Shown piece by piece: positions 8,447-17,770 of a stretch of DNA of 64,000 nt. The stretch covers positions 1 to 64,000 of the forward strand of contig NZ_JAHLEB010000024.1 in the NCBI RefSeq assembly GCF_018861735.1, given 5' to 3'. Numbering within the stretch: the first letter of the stretch is position 1; every line of letters begins with the position of its first letter. The position numbers and the translations under genes were made by a program. The stretch is from Clostridium lacusfryxellense. GTDB taxonomy: Bacteria > Bacillota > Clostridia > Clostridiales > Clostridiaceae. Under the pieces are notes generated by a model. That model saw only the letters and a list, made by a program, of their open reading frames with translations, did not search any database and had not been told where the DNA came from.

Positions 8447-9802
8447 CTACTGTTGTTCAGAAATGGGATTCTTAAGTCCATACATTTTTTTATGGGTTAT
8501 ATAATAAGCGATTCCTAGCGGCACACAAGAACCAACCCATGCTAGAGGACTAGCCATAGCTATACCTGTAAACCCTAAGTATTTTGATAAAATAATAGCA
8601 GCAAAGGTTCGCATAATTAGTTCCATAACTCCCGCTAAAGTAGGCGCAAGAGTCTGTCCTAATCCTTGAAGACTAAATCTGTAAATAAAAAGTAGTGCTA
8701 ACACAAAATACATTGATCCATTGATGTTTAAATAGGTTTGTGCTAGCGATACTACTTTTGGATGTTTATCCCCTACAAAAAGTAATATCATAAAATGACC
8801 AGCAAAAATATTAAACAGACCAACAACAATACTAAAACCTACTGATATGATACAACATTGTTTTATACCAATACGGATTCTTTCTATTTTGCCTGCACCA
8901 TAGTTTTGGGCTACAAATGTGGCCATTGTAATACCAAATGACATCATAGGTTGAATAGCTAATATATCAATTTTTTGTGCTGCAGTATATGCAGCTACGG
9001 ATATTTCGCCTAAATTATTCAGTGCAAATTGAATAGTAATTGCTCCAATTGCTATAATAGAATTTTGGAATGCCATCGGAAGTCCCATTCTTAAATGATC
9101 CCATATTATTTTTTTTGTTAAATTCCAATCACTCCTATGTAGTTTTAAAATAGGCATTTTTTTCATTATAAAGATAAAGCATAATATAGCTGCAATTGCT
9201 TGAGATATTGTGGTTGCCCACGCTGCACCTGCAACCCCCATGTTAAATCTTAAAATGAATACGAAATCTAAAATTATGTTTATAATACTAGCAATAGCTA
9301 AAAACATTAGTGGTGTTCGACTGTCCCCTAAGGCTCTCATAACATTAGAAAACAAGTTAAATAACATTGACACTACAATGCCACCGAAAATTATAATTAT
9401 ATAATTATAAGCACCTTCTATTATTTCCGGTGGTGTATGCATTATCTCAAGTATTGGTCGTGCAAATATTACACTTAAAATTGTGATAACCATTGTCATT
9501 AATAAACTTAGTATAATACTTGCCACATAACTATGACGTACCCCTTGTCGATCTCCAGCTCCAAAACATGTAGCTGTAATTATGGAAAATCCAGCAGTTA
9601 ATCCTTGTGAAAATCCAAGTATAAGAAACATAATACTCCCAGTACATCCTACTGTTGCTAAAGCATTTACTCCAAGTGTACGTCCTACAATCAGAGTATC
9701 TGCTAAACTATAAAATTGTTGAAAAATATTACCTATAATTAATGGCAGTGTGAAAACTAAAATAATTTTAGCTGGACTACCCTTTGTTAAGTCTCGTATC
9801 AT
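8447..9802 (-). CDS. MATE-family multidrug/sodium antiporter
   Basis: A 451-residue inner-membrane exporter with about 12 hydrophobic segments. The family start is clear: LTKGSPAKIILVFTLPLIIGNIFQQ, followed by YSLADTLIVGR. The second half repeats the pattern with LGEISVAAYTAAQKID. These proteins swap cationic drugs or metabolites for sodium or protons. The gene stands alone. The next genes on either side point away or have their own signals. Part of its 3' region is present twice more in the window as decayed fragments (5619-5709 and 15004-15179), pointing to past duplication and deletion. The substrate cannot be predicted. Confidence 0.92.
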   Translation of the reverse strand: MIRDLTKGSPAKIILVFTLPLIIGNIFQQFYSLADTLIVGRTLGVNALATVGCTGSIMFLILGFSQGLTAGFSIITATCFGAGDRQGVRHSYVASIILSLLMTMVITILSVIFARPILEIMHTPPEIIEGAYNYIIIIFGGIVVSMLFNLFSNVMRALGDSRTPLMFLAIASIINIILDFVFILRFNMGVAGAAWATTISQAIAAILCFIFIMKKMPILKLHRSDWNLTKKIIWDHLRMGLPMAFQNSIIAIGAITIQFALNNLGEISVAAYTAAQKIDILAIQPMMSFGITMATFVAQNYGAGKIERIRIGIKQCCIISVGFSIVVGLFNIFAGHFMILLFVGDKHPKVVSLAQTYLNINGSMYFVLALLFIYRFSLQGLGQTLAPTLAGVMELIMRTFAAIILSKYLGFTGIAMASPLAWVGSCVPLGIAYYITHKKMYGLKNPISEQQ

Positions 9803-9995
9803 AAAATATGTCCTCCATTATCCAACTGATATATAAACATATTATATCATGGATATTATTGAAAGAAAACTTTGATAAATATATTGATGATGAATATGTT
9901 ATAATTTCTAATTTTAAAAATTTATGTTATAATTGTTACATATTTGTAAAATATGGACAAGTAATATTATAAATACTATAAAAAGGAGTATTTGA

Positions 9996-10646
9996 ATGAA
10001 AAATAGAAATGAATTATTGAAAACTTATATACCAATTGTAATTTTTGGATTTCTATGTTTAAGTGTAGGTTTGAATAATGTTGATGGCTTACGCTTAACT
10101 CTTCTATTTTCAATATTGTATTTATTTATTGAAAACATAATGAACAAAGGTAAACTGGAAGACATCGGTTTTATTTCAAAAAACATTTTATCTGATATAA
10201 AAAAACATTGGTGGTTAATTTTGCTTCCTGTTGTTGTGGGTATTGTATCAATTAATTTTTTTAAATTTCTTCTTCCAGAGGCCTATTCGTATGCTTCAGA
10301 CACAATGCCAATGTTATCATTTGGTAAATTGCTTTTACAGGTACCTCAATTATTGATTTTAGCATTTGCTGAGGAAATAGCATTTAGAGGGTTTTTCCAG
10401 ACTAAGCTTTACGATATAACAAAACCAATTTGGGCTATAATCATTACTTCATTATTTTTTGCCATAGGAAATTTTTCTGCTATCCCCATTACAAGTCTTA
10501 TTTATGTCTCGTTTTTTATTTTTATAGATAATATTATTTACGGTGTTATTTATCAAAGAACTAAGAATATTTACTCATGCACTATTTCACATTTTTTAGC
10601 AAATGTCATTGAGGCATTTATTTTATACATTTACTTATTTAATTAA
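9996..10646 (+). CDS. CPBP-family intramembrane metalloprotease
   Basis: A 216-residue membrane protein of the CAAX-protease/bacteriocin-processing (Abi) family. The glutamate-pair motif EEIAFRG is at about residue 125, followed by the second motif in FFAIGNF (here without the usual histidine) and the third in SHFLANVIEAF with its histidine. About six or seven membrane helices are seen. Such proteins cleave within the membrane or give immunity to bacteriocins. No bacteriocin gene is adjacent. AAGGAG sits before the ATG and a hairpin terminator follows, so this is a single-gene unit. Asparagine in place of the family histidine in motif 2 may weaken catalysis. Confidence 0.85.
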   Translation: MKNRNELLKTYIPIVIFGFLCLSVGLNNVDGLRLTLLFSILYLFIENIMNKGKLEDIGFISKNILSDIKKHWWLILLPVVVGIVSINFFKFLLPEAYSYASDTMPMLSFGKLLLQVPQLLILAFAEEIAFRGFFQTKLYDITKPIWAIIITSLFFAIGNFSAIPITSLIYVSFFIFIDNIIYGVIYQRTKNIYSCTISHFLANVIEAFILYIYLFN

Positions 10647-10653
10647 ATATAAA

Positions 10654-10691
10654 GAATTACACTGTTAATAAGTTTATCAACAGTGTAATTT
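10654..10691 (+). terminator. Terminator after the CPBP protease
   Basis: A stem AATTACACTGTT with its exact complement 14 bases on, followed by a T run, ten bases past the stop codon. Confidence 0.8.
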
Positions 10692-10725
10692 TTCATGTGA
10701 AAACATATGATAATATATATATTTC

Positions 10726-10866
10726 TTACCTAAGATTATATAACCAGTTAATATATCTTTCGATTTCTGCTTTGTTAGATTCATGTTTTTTATATCTAGC
10801 TATTCTTTCTTTAACATATTCTATAGCCATTTCATCTGTAGTCATTTCACTTATTGGTTTTTCCAT
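10726..10866 (-). CDS. Small charged protein of 46 residues
   Basis: Too short for most gene callers but well supported: AGGAG lies about 10 bases before the ATG. The product is an amphipathic, highly charged peptide containing MTTDEMAIEYVKERI and ending YINWLYNLR. It has no membrane segment or cysteines. I do not recognise it. The helical, acidic-basic pattern is like small cytosolic regulators or adaptor proteins, but nothing fixes a function. It faces the protease gene tail to tail. Confidence 0.6.
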   Translation of the reverse strand: MEKPISEMTTDEMAIEYVKERIARYKKHESNKAEIERYINWLYNLR

Positions 10867-10891
10867 TTATAAATCACTCCTATCTATCTAG

Positions 10892-11607
10892 ATTAACGCC
10901 TGTAAACAGCCTTTAAATTCATATTTATAAATCACCTATTAGATTTCACCTATAAGATTGTTTAAAGCCCAATTTTGGGGCACATTAAAAAAAGCCGTTC
11001 TTTTGAGAAGAATAGCTATTAATTATCGTGTACTTCCTTCGCACGCTATAATATATTATATGCAACACATGTTAAAATATTGCATACTTTAAATATTAAA
11101 ATATTATTGTAACAGTTTTGAAATACTCCTAGTCCAATCATTACAATAGTTTGAGAAATAGTCATTTGTGAAATATATTCAAAAGTACCATCATCACCAG
11201 TTCGTCGGCATTTCCGACACACTGATTTATCACTACAAAAATCACCTACTAACATATTGTTTGTTCACATCCACCAGGGATTTTTCAAATACCTATTGTC
11301 CAAATTAATACGCAAAAAAAAGAAGACTTAATATGTGTCCTCTCTATGCTTGTTTGAAATTTGAAACGAATTTAGACGTTCTAAATTTGTATATGCAATA
11401 TGTTATTTGTCTCAACATCTCTCCTACTGTATACAAAAAAGATTATAATTATATATTTCATTATAAAACTATTATATCCCTTTATATTTGTAATTTAAAG
11501 TAAAAAATTCTATAATAATCATATGGCCGGTCTTAGCATTTTTCAAAATATTACGTATAAGATTTATCAATTATAGGCCCCCGCACTAATTAATTATATT
11601 ATAGCGA
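10892..11607. other. Intergenic stretch, no supported gene
   Basis: About 700 bases. A minus-strand open frame at 11046-11255 has a CRKCRR cysteine cluster followed by hydrophobic residues, but it lacks a good ribosome binding site and resembles nothing I know. A weak stem-loop lies at about 10989-11018. No other coding signal is visible. Confidence 0.4.
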
Positions 11608-11640
11608 CTAAAAACTACCGAAATATATTTCCAGTAGTCC
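11608..11640 (-). terminator. Terminator of the SEC-C gene (repeat family member)
   Basis: A stem-loop ACTACCGAAATATATTTC followed by CAGTAGT on the plus strand, ending in TTTTT on the minus strand just past the SEC-C gene. Closely similar stem-loops end the ImmA gene (13686-13720) and the 132-residue gene (37773-37806). Confidence 0.75.
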
Positions 11641-11680
11641 TAACCTTTTAAATAATGCCCTTTAAGATTTTCTGAATGTA

Positions 11681-13633
11681 CTAAAACAGTTGAATAACCT
11701 TAGATCCACAACATTTTTTATATTTTTTACCACTTCCACAAATACAAAGATCATTTCTTCCTATCTTAGGAGTAGAATTATTGTTATGTTCTGAATTTAA
11801 TTCATTAAAGGTATATCCTTTTAGTCTCCAAAGTCTAGTGTTATTTATAAAACTATTTATTTCTACTAATAATTTTTGAAGGTCCGTTTCACTTATATCT
11901 TCCAATGCATCTATGATATTTTCTATTACCTCTTCTCTTTCATTTTCTTGAATATCACTATACAAATTAATTATAGTCATTTCAATCTGTGTATCTTCTA
12001 TTTTCCAATTATTCTTTAAGTATTTTTTTAATCTCATGGTTATTTTATTGTAAATTAAATAATCTACATTAGCAGCTTCAAGTAGCTCAGCCTTTTTTAT
12101 AACACAGAACTCCCTATCCCTTGAAATATTCTCTCTTTCATTAATAATAGTGCTAGTATCTTCGATTGGAGCCATTATGCTATTAGCTATATCCCCTTGT
12201 AGTATATACTCACCATAATAATCTTCACCACTTGCAATTACTGCGTAAATATCAGTTTCATCTAAATCATAGTCAATATAATTATTAAGCATTTTTATAT
12301 AATCGTCCATAAATAGTACGCCATAGTTATAGGTCATTCCCCAAAACAGCTTTACTAGTTCTGTATTTTTAGCTAATATTCCCCTATAGTGCTCATTATC
12401 TAAGGATTTTATAGCATTTATTGTTTCATTTGGCATGATTAAATATATACCATCTTCTCTCATAGCTGCAAATACAAATCCGCTTTCTAAATAATATTCT
12501 GGATTTGATGTGATATTATCATCCTCAAAGGACATATACCCATTCTTTTGCGCTATAATTTTTAAAAATTCATATCTTTCACTATCAATTAAATATAGTG
12601 CCTTTGTTGTTTTCTCTTCATATACCTCCAAAAGACTTTCTACCAATTGCCCTTTATTAAACTTAGATACCTTCGTAATGTTTAAAGTAGATGCTATTTT
12701 TAATAACTCAGTTTTTGTATTACATTCTAATAATTCACTTAAATCATGTGTAAACTTACCTCTTTTTAGTCTATTTAATAATTTATTTGCTTTATTTTTA
12801 ATTTCTAGATCCATATCATCCTTTGTAATATCTAAAAGAGATTCAAAATCCAAATCCTCTATATCAAATTGATCATCTTTTTTAAATGGAACTATACCTT
12901 TTTGCCCTTTTGTTTTAGTTTTCTTAAACTTAAACTTATTTCCTGGTAAGTACTGTTTTTCTGTATCTCTTTCTCCTTCATATCCACAAACTCCATCTCT
13001 AGGTGAATTCGTATATTCAGGTACATTCACCATATCATCATTATCTTCTTCTATGCAATTTTCACAAAAAAACTTTTCTTCTGCATAATCGAAATACTCT
13101 GCCTTTTGATTACAATTCGAACAAAAATTTTGTATTTCTTCATTTCTAGCTAATATTTCTATTTCACTATGTTTTTCCCCTGTTAAATACTCATCAATAA
13201 CTTCAAGTTTTAATGTAGTGGTAGAACCAAAATCATAATCATATCTAAATTTATCACCTACAGAAATTACCTCTTTCAATTTGAAATCCATTGTTTCGTC
13301 ATTATAAAAAAATTCAGAATCGACCTCCACTGAAGAATCATAATTTACATCACCTATAATAAAACTACTTAAGTGTCCACAACATTCTAACCAAATATTT
13401 CTTAAAAAACTATCTAAATTCTTTAAAGTTGAATCTATATCTATAGCTATATATAAACAATACTCTTTTGATCCATACTGTGGAACTATAGACAAAGTAT
13501 ATTGACTCTTAGTTTTTTTAGAACTCGCCATAGATTCTTCTATATTTTCTTTTCTAACTTTACAACCTTTAACATGCCTTTTAACAGTTCTTTCTGATAA
13601 TTCCTCATTGCAATAATAACATTTACCATTCAA
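11681..13633 (-). CDS. pRiA4b ORF-3-like and SEC-C motif multidomain protein
   Basis: A 650-residue cytosolic protein. In order: an N-terminal zinc finger (CYYC, then a histidine and CKVRK, residues 5-26); a pRiA4b ORF-3-like domain (about 45-160, with the YDYDFGSTT strand typical of it); a second CxxC/CxxC zinc ribbon (about 182-202); a Rho-N/SAP-like helical part (FNKGQLVESLLEVYEE); a long helical region; and a C-terminal SEC-C zinc motif ([19 protein letters not shown]). SEC-C is the SecA-tail metal-binding motif, found on many accessory proteins. The domain set is known from databases but its function is not. The gene lies just downstream of the ImmA-XRE pair on the same strand, with a terminator between. 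Confidence 0.8.
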   Translation of the reverse strand: MNGKCYYCNEELSERTVKRHVKGCKVRKENIEESMASSKKTKSQYTLSIVPQYGSKEYCLYIAIDIDSTLKNLDSFLRNIWLECCGHLSSFIIGDVNYDSSVEVDSEFFYNDETMDFKLKEVISVGDKFRYDYDFGSTTTLKLEVIDEYLTGEKHSEIEILARNEEIQNFCSNCNQKAEYFDYAEEKFFCENCIEEDNDDMVNVPEYTNSPRDGVCGYEGERDTEKQYLPGNKFKFKKTKTKGQKGIVPFKKDDQFDIEDLDFESLLDITKDDMDLEIKNKANKLLNRLKRGKFTHDLSELLECNTKTELLKIASTLNITKVSKFNKGQLVESLLEVYEEKTTKALYLIDSERYEFLKIIAQKNGYMSFEDDNITSNPEYYLESGFVFAAMREDGIYLIMPNETINAIKSLDNEHYRGILAKNTELVKLFWGMTYNYGVLFMDDYIKMLNNYIDYDLDETDIYAVIASGEDYYGEYILQGDIANSIMAPIEDTSTIINERENISRDREFCVIKKAELLEAANVDYLIYNKITMRLKKYLKNNWKIEDTQIEMTIINLYSDIQENEREEVIENIIDALEDISETDLQKLLVEINSFINNTRLWRLKGYTFNELNSEHNNNSTPKIGRNDLCICGSGKKYKKCCGSKVIQLF

Positions 13634-13685
13634 AGCTTATCCTCTCCATTTCTATATCTTAAATTTAATAATATTATAATAACGA

Positions 13686-13720
13686 ATAAAAAACTTCCAA
13701 AATATATTTCCAATAGTTTG
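13686..13720 (-). terminator. Terminator of the ImmA gene (repeat family member)
   Basis: A stem-loop related in sequence to 11608-11640, with ACTTCCAAAATATATTTCC on the plus strand and a T run on the minus strand, about 100 bases past the ImmA gene. Confidence 0.65.
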
Positions 13721-13816
13721 CATAGTACGGTATTATTTTACACTATTGTTTTTACTAACTAAAGACTGAGTAAAACTACTATTAGGCAATTATCTGTTTA
13801 ATCAAAAAAATATTTA

Positions 13817-14575
13817 TCAATCATTTAATTCTACACCTTCACTTCCTTGATTATAAACTATATCTGCTCTAAAGGCATCTAACAACAACTCTTCGTACTT
13901 TCCATATGAAATTAAATCTCTTTCTTTTAATTCTTCTACCTTTTGTACATATTCACCAATTGAAAAATATTTCTTTGCTTCTTCGGATGACTTATATAAT
14001 TTATCATCATATCCTAATCTCATAGCTTTTTGTGAAACTGACACTTTTAAATTATTGCTTGTATTCCAATCTAGATATCCGTCAGATGTCAACCTGTATA
14101 ACATTGTTTGATGACTTAATTGATAAAACTGTTCCATATTTATAATATCTTTTATAGTCAATGCATGATTATCTATCATATTATTGTCTTCTAAATAGGC
14201 TCTTAGTGAATCATACGGTGCCAAGAGATAAGAGGCAAATTTATCTGCCTCCTTTTCACTATCTGATTTTAATTCACTAATATCCATTTCGCAAATAACA
14301 TTTCTTAGTTCCTTTTCAAAAAATAGGTGGTATACCTCGTGTGCCGCTGTAAATCTTTGTCTTCCGTAAGATAAGTTTGAATTTATTGCAATTATTTTAC
14401 TATTTCCCTCTCTAATACACATTCCACTTATTCTATCAGACATTGGGTAAAATATTATAGTAATATTCTTTAAATTATTAATTAATGAAAAAATATCTAT
14501 CGGTGATGAAGGGTCTTCATTTAAATATTTTCTCATTTTTAAGGCATTTGAATTTAATTCAATACTACTTTTCAA
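13817..14575 (-). CDS. ImmA/IrrE-family metallopeptidase
   Basis: A 252-residue protein with the zinc protease motif HEVYH at about residue 80 and a downstream acidic cluster (SEKEADKFASYLLAP) that supplies the third zinc ligand. Family members cleave partner XRE repressors, as ImmA does for ImmR on ICEBs1, or act as stress sensors. The XRE repressor gene lies immediately upstream and overlaps it by 11 bases, so the two are translated together. No integrase or conjugation gene is nearby, so this may be a stand-alone module or the remains of an element. Confidence 0.88.
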   Translation of the reverse strand: MKSSIELNSNALKMRKYLNEDPSSPIDIFSLINNLKNITIIFYPMSDRISGMCIREGNSKIIAINSNLSYGRQRFTAAHEVYHLFFEKELRNVICEMDISELKSDSEKEADKFASYLLAPYDSLRAYLEDNNMIDNHALTIKDIINMEQFYQLSHQTMLYRLTSDGYLDWNTSNNLKVSVSQKAMRLGYDDKLYKSSEEAKKYFSIGEYVQKVEELKERDLISYGKYEELLLDAFRADIVYNQGSEGVELND

Positions 14576-14915
14576 TAATAACCTCCTCCAGCATTAAGTT
14601 AATAAACCTGATATTAAGAGCTACTTTATTTATTGCTGATATTATTTCTAAATCCTCATTCTGTAAGGTATTCGAACGAAATGCAATTGACATTGGTGTG
14701 TACTTCTCATCTTCAATTTCAAAATATTTTAAAGTACACCCAAACAAATTACATATTTTTTCCAATATATCTACACTCAATTTCCGTTCACCTTTTTCAA
14801 ATTTTGAAACATAACTTTGGTCAATATTTAAAAAGTTTGCTATCTGTACTTGGGTTAAATTACTACTTTCACGTAACTCTTTAAACCTTTTACTTGCTAA
14901 GTTAACATTTTTCAT
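14565..14915 (-). CDS. XRE-family repressor paired with ImmA protease
   Basis: A 116-residue regulator with a textbook helix-turn-helix at about residues 10-65 (FKELRESSNLTQVQIANFL, then IDQSYVSKFEKGERKLS). The C-terminal helices probably dimerise or contact the protease. The gene has a clear promoter with an inverted repeat upstream (14942-15000) and overlaps the metallopeptidase gene, the standard arrangement for a protease-controlled repressor. Its targets beyond its own promoter are unknown. Confidence 0.9.
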   Translation of the reverse strand: MKNVNLASKRFKELRESSNLTQVQIANFLNIDQSYVSKFEKGERKLSVDILEKICNLFGCTLKYFEIEDEKYTPMSIAFRSNTLQNEDLEIISAINKVALNIRFINLMLEEVIIEK

Positions 14916-14941
14916 AACAATTCCCCTCTCATATTACTTTC

Positions 14942-15000
14942 ATTATATTATAGTTTTGTCATAATTCCAATCTTATATTCATTATATATTATGACAAAAT
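14942..15000 (-). promoter_or_regulatory. Promoter and operator of the XRE-ImmA operon
   Basis: On the minus strand a TTGGAA -35 box (14965-14970) and a TATAAT -10 box (14942-14947) are 17 bases apart. A perfect 12-base inverted repeat TTTTGTCATAAT (14954-14965, partner 14988-14999) has one arm between the two boxes. It is the likely autoregulatory operator. Confidence 0.7.
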
Positions 15001-15003
15001 TAT

Positions 15004-15179
15004 TAAAATGATAAATAATAGCATCGAAGGTTCTCATAATTAGTCCCATAACTCCAGCTAAAGTAGGCGTGATAGTCTGTCCTAATCCTTGAAGCCTAAA
15101 TCTGTAAATAAAAAGAAGTGCTAACACAAAATACATTGATCTATTAATATTTAAATAGATTTATGCAAGCGATACTACA
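15004..15179 (-). pseudogene. MATE transporter gene fragment, copy 2
   Basis: About 176 bases that align nearly collinearly with 8583-8757 of the intact MATE gene, with scattered substitutions and a small indel. The fragment is interrupted and has no start. It abuts the XRE operator on one side and the 2-enoate reductase upstream region on the other. Confidence 0.8.
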
Positions 15180-15347
15180 TTATGATAACATGAGGAATAA
15201 TGCGATTTGGCGACCTCTTCTCATATTATGCGACAGTAATGGATTACGTTTACATTTTTGGATTTGATTATTAAAATTTTAAGTGTTAGCATTTTAACAT
15301 AACCAATTCGCCGAACTGATTATGCTAAATATGAAGGAGGTATTGTT

Positions 15348-17330
15348 ATGAACAAGTATCAAAAACTTTTTGAACCAATAACTATAGGCAAGTTAAAATT
15401 AAAAAATAGACTTTCCATGGCTCCAATGGGTTTGATTTTTTATTCTGACCCAAATGGTGGGTTTAATGAAAATGCGCAAAACTATTATGTAGAACGTGCT
15501 AAAGGTGGTATTGGATTAATTACTACTGGTATTTGTAACGTAGATTACAATGAAGTGGAAGATTTGATAATGCCCTGTCCAACATATAGACCTGCATTAT
15601 TTTGTAGTTCTGTAGCCTCTATGATTGAAAGAATCCATGCTTATGATACTAAAATAATGTTACAGCTTACAGGTGGTTTAGGTCGTTCTGCAATTCCAGG
15701 GCTTGTAAAAAAGCACATAGCCCCATCTGTTAATGAAAATCGTTTTGACCCAAGTATAATGCATCGAGAAATGACAATTGAAGAAATTCAAGTTTTGATT
15801 AATAATTTTATAAAATCTGCTGCAATTGCTAAAAAAGGCGGTTTTGATGGTGTTGAAATCCATGCAGTACATGAGGGTTACTTACTTGATCAATTTGCAA
15901 TCAGTTTTTATAATAAACGTACTGATGAATACGGCGGAGATTTAAGAGCAAGATTAAAAATCGCAACCGATATTGTAAAAGGCGTGAAAAAAGTATGTGG
16001 TGAAGATTTCCCAGTATCTTTGCGTTTTAGTGTTAAATCCTTTATAAAAGCTCTTCGCCAGGGTATATTACCAGGTGAAGAAGCCCAGGAAAAAGGAAAA
16101 GATTTAGAAGAAGGTTTAGAAGCTGCAAAGATTTTAGTCGAAGCTGGGTATGATATGTTAAATGTTGATGTAGGAACTTATGATTCGTGGTACTGGAATC
16201 ACCCACCAATGTACTTTGAAAAGGGAATGTATCGTGAATTTGGAAGAGCTGTTAAAAAAGCAGTTGATGTGCCTGTTATACTTGCAGGTAGATTGGATGA
16301 TCCGGACATTGCACTGGATGCGCTTAATGGTTGTTGTGATATAGTATCATATGGACGACCACTTCTTGCAGATCCCTATCTTCCAGAGAAAATTCGCACA
16401 GGAAATTTTAAAGATATTCGTCATTGTCTTTCTTGTCATGATGGATGCATGGGAAGACTTGCCACAGGGTCCCCATTGTCCTGCGCAGTTAATCCTGCTT
16501 GCGGAAGAGAAAATAAATATGGTTTAGTAAGCACTGATTCTCCAAAGAAAATATTAGTAATTGGTGGTGGACTTGCAGGTATGGAATGCGCACGCGCAGC
16601 AACAATTCGTGGTCATAAAGTAACCATAGTTGAAAAATCCAGTAAACTAGGTGGAAATATTATTCCAGGTTCTGTTCCAGATTTCAAAACCGATGACAGA
16701 GAATTAATTAAATGGTACGAATACCAATTAGAAAAACTTAGTATAAATGTTATAAAGAGTACACCAGTAGATAAAGCATATGTTGAAAACTTTGATGCTG
16801 ATATAATTGTAGTTGCAACAGGTTCATCTCCAATTAGTATTAATTTTGGAAGCGAAAATAATGTATATACTGCAAATGAGGTGTTACTAGATGTATCCAA
16901 AGCAGGCAATGAAATAGTTGTTGTTGGTGGAGGACTTGTAGGCTGCGAAGCTGCCTTATGGTTAGCACAGATGGGTAAAAAAGTAAGTGTTGTTGAAATG
17001 CAAAGTGAAGTTTTAGGTGGACCTCACGGAATGCCTATGATGAATTATTCAATGTTAGTTGAGCTTTTAGCATTTAACAATGTAGATGTTTATAAAAATA
17101 CAAAGGTTGAAAAAGTAAATAAACATTCAGTTATTATAAATAACGCAGAAGGTCAAGCCGAAATTTCAGCTGATACAGTTATTACCGCTGTGGGTTACCG
17201 TCAAAAGAACGATTTGTATAATAGTCTTAATGATGGTGAAAAGATACTTTATAACATAGGAGATTCTAGAGAAGTTCATAATATTATGAACGCAATTTGG
17301 AGTGGTTATGAATTGGGAAGAAGTATCTAG
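15348..17330 (+). CDS. 2-enoate reductase-type NADH:flavin oxidoreductase
   Basis: A 660-residue FMN/FAD/iron-sulfur enzyme that reduces carbon-carbon double bonds of enoates with NADH. The N-terminal old-yellow-enzyme barrel shows LKNRLSMAPMG, the active-site region HAVHEGYLLDQF and YDSWYWNHPPMYFEKGMY, the latter being characteristic of clostridial 2-enoate reductase. A 4Fe-4S site C-x2-C-x3-C-x11-C lies at about residues 360-379. Two dinucleotide folds follow (VIGGGLAGMECAR and VVGGGLVGCEAALW) for FAD and NAD(H). Length matches Enr (about 665). Bile-acid enzymes BaiCD/BaiH are the main alternative, but the match to Enr is better. GGAGG precedes the ATG and a terminator follows. Confidence 0.88.
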   Translation: MNKYQKLFEPITIGKLKLKNRLSMAPMGLIFYSDPNGGFNENAQNYYVERAKGGIGLITTGICNVDYNEVEDLIMPCPTYRPALFCSSVASMIERIHAYDTKIMLQLTGGLGRSAIPGLVKKHIAPSVNENRFDPSIMHREMTIEEIQVLINNFIKSAAIAKKGGFDGVEIHAVHEGYLLDQFAISFYNKRTDEYGGDLRARLKIATDIVKGVKKVCGEDFPVSLRFSVKSFIKALRQGILPGEEAQEKGKDLEEGLEAAKILVEAGYDMLNVDVGTYDSWYWNHPPMYFEKGMYREFGRAVKKAVDVPVILAGRLDDPDIALDALNGCCDIVSYGRPLLADPYLPEKIRTGNFKDIRHCLSCHDGCMGRLATGSPLSCAVNPACGRENKYGLVSTDSPKKILVIGGGLAGMECARAATIRGHKVTIVEKSSKLGGNIIPGSVPDFKTDDRELIKWYEYQLEKLSINVIKSTPVDKAYVENFDADIIVVATGSSPISINFGSENNVYTANEVLLDVSKAGNEIVVVGGGLVGCEAALWLAQMGKKVSVVEMQSEVLGGPHGMPMMNYSMLVELLAFNNVDVYKNTKVEKVNKHSVIINNAEGQAEISADTVITAVGYRQKNDLYNSLNDGEKILYNIGDSREVHNIMNAIWSGYELGRSI

Positions 17331-17360
17331 CTACAATTTTAAAATTAATATATGAGTATA

Positions 17361-17392
17361 AAGACCACAGAATATAATATGTCTGTGGTCTT
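17361..17392 (+). terminator. Terminator after the 2-enoate reductase gene
   Basis: Perfect 11-base arms (AAGACCACAGA and complement) with a short AT loop and a T run. Confidence 0.85.
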
Positions 17393-17421
17393 TTAGTATC
17401 CTAAAATAGAAACTCACCCTA

Positions 17422-17462
17422 AAAAAATAGAGCTAGCAGATAATTTAATATCCGCTAACCCT
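17422..17462 (-). terminator. Terminator of the sigma/DUF1659/DUF2922 group
   Basis: An imperfect stem AGCTAGCAGATA with a near-complement about 10 bases on. On the minus strand it is followed by a run of T residues, directly after the DUF2922 stop codon. Confidence 0.65.
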
Positions 17463-17475
17463 ACTTACCTTCTTA

Positions 17476-17712
17476 TTATGCTACATCAACTATACTAGTA
17501 TCAGTAGTAACTATTTTAGCATCTTTCTTGCCAGTTAAGTTACCATTTGTTGATGCGAAAATGTTGTTTGTAATGACTAAATCCATTAGAGCGTTAACCT
17601 CAGCCTTCGTTACAGTTGGCACTCCATTCTCATCAGCTTTAATGTCATCTACTGTTAAGCTAAAATACTTACCTTCTATTGATGTTAAAAATCTTAAAAC
17701 TAAATTATGCAT
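17476..17712 (-). CDS. DUF2922 family small protein
   Basis: A 78-residue protein that starts HNLVLRFLTSIEGKYFSLTV and contains VTKAEVNALMDLVITNNIF, the pattern of DUF2922, a small family of unknown role in Bacilli and Clostridia. It is usually encoded with a DUF1659 protein, as here, 58 bases after that gene on the same strand. It is likely part of one operon with the sigma factor upstream. No membrane segment is seen. Function is not known. Confidence 0.8.
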   Translation of the reverse strand: MHNLVLRFLTSIEGKYFSLTVDDIKADENGVPTVTKAEVNALMDLVITNNIFASTNGNLTGKKDAKIVTTDTSIVDVA

Positions 17713-17770
17713 AATACTTGTCCCCCTTTAAATTCTTTAATTTTTTAATATTTAATTCATAAGCTGCTAG

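Noticed and set aside
11046-11255. Minus-strand frame with CRKCRR cluster
   Set aside because: No good ribosome site, no family resemblance and a composition that changes from cysteine-rich to random hydrophobic. Kept only as a note in the gap entry.
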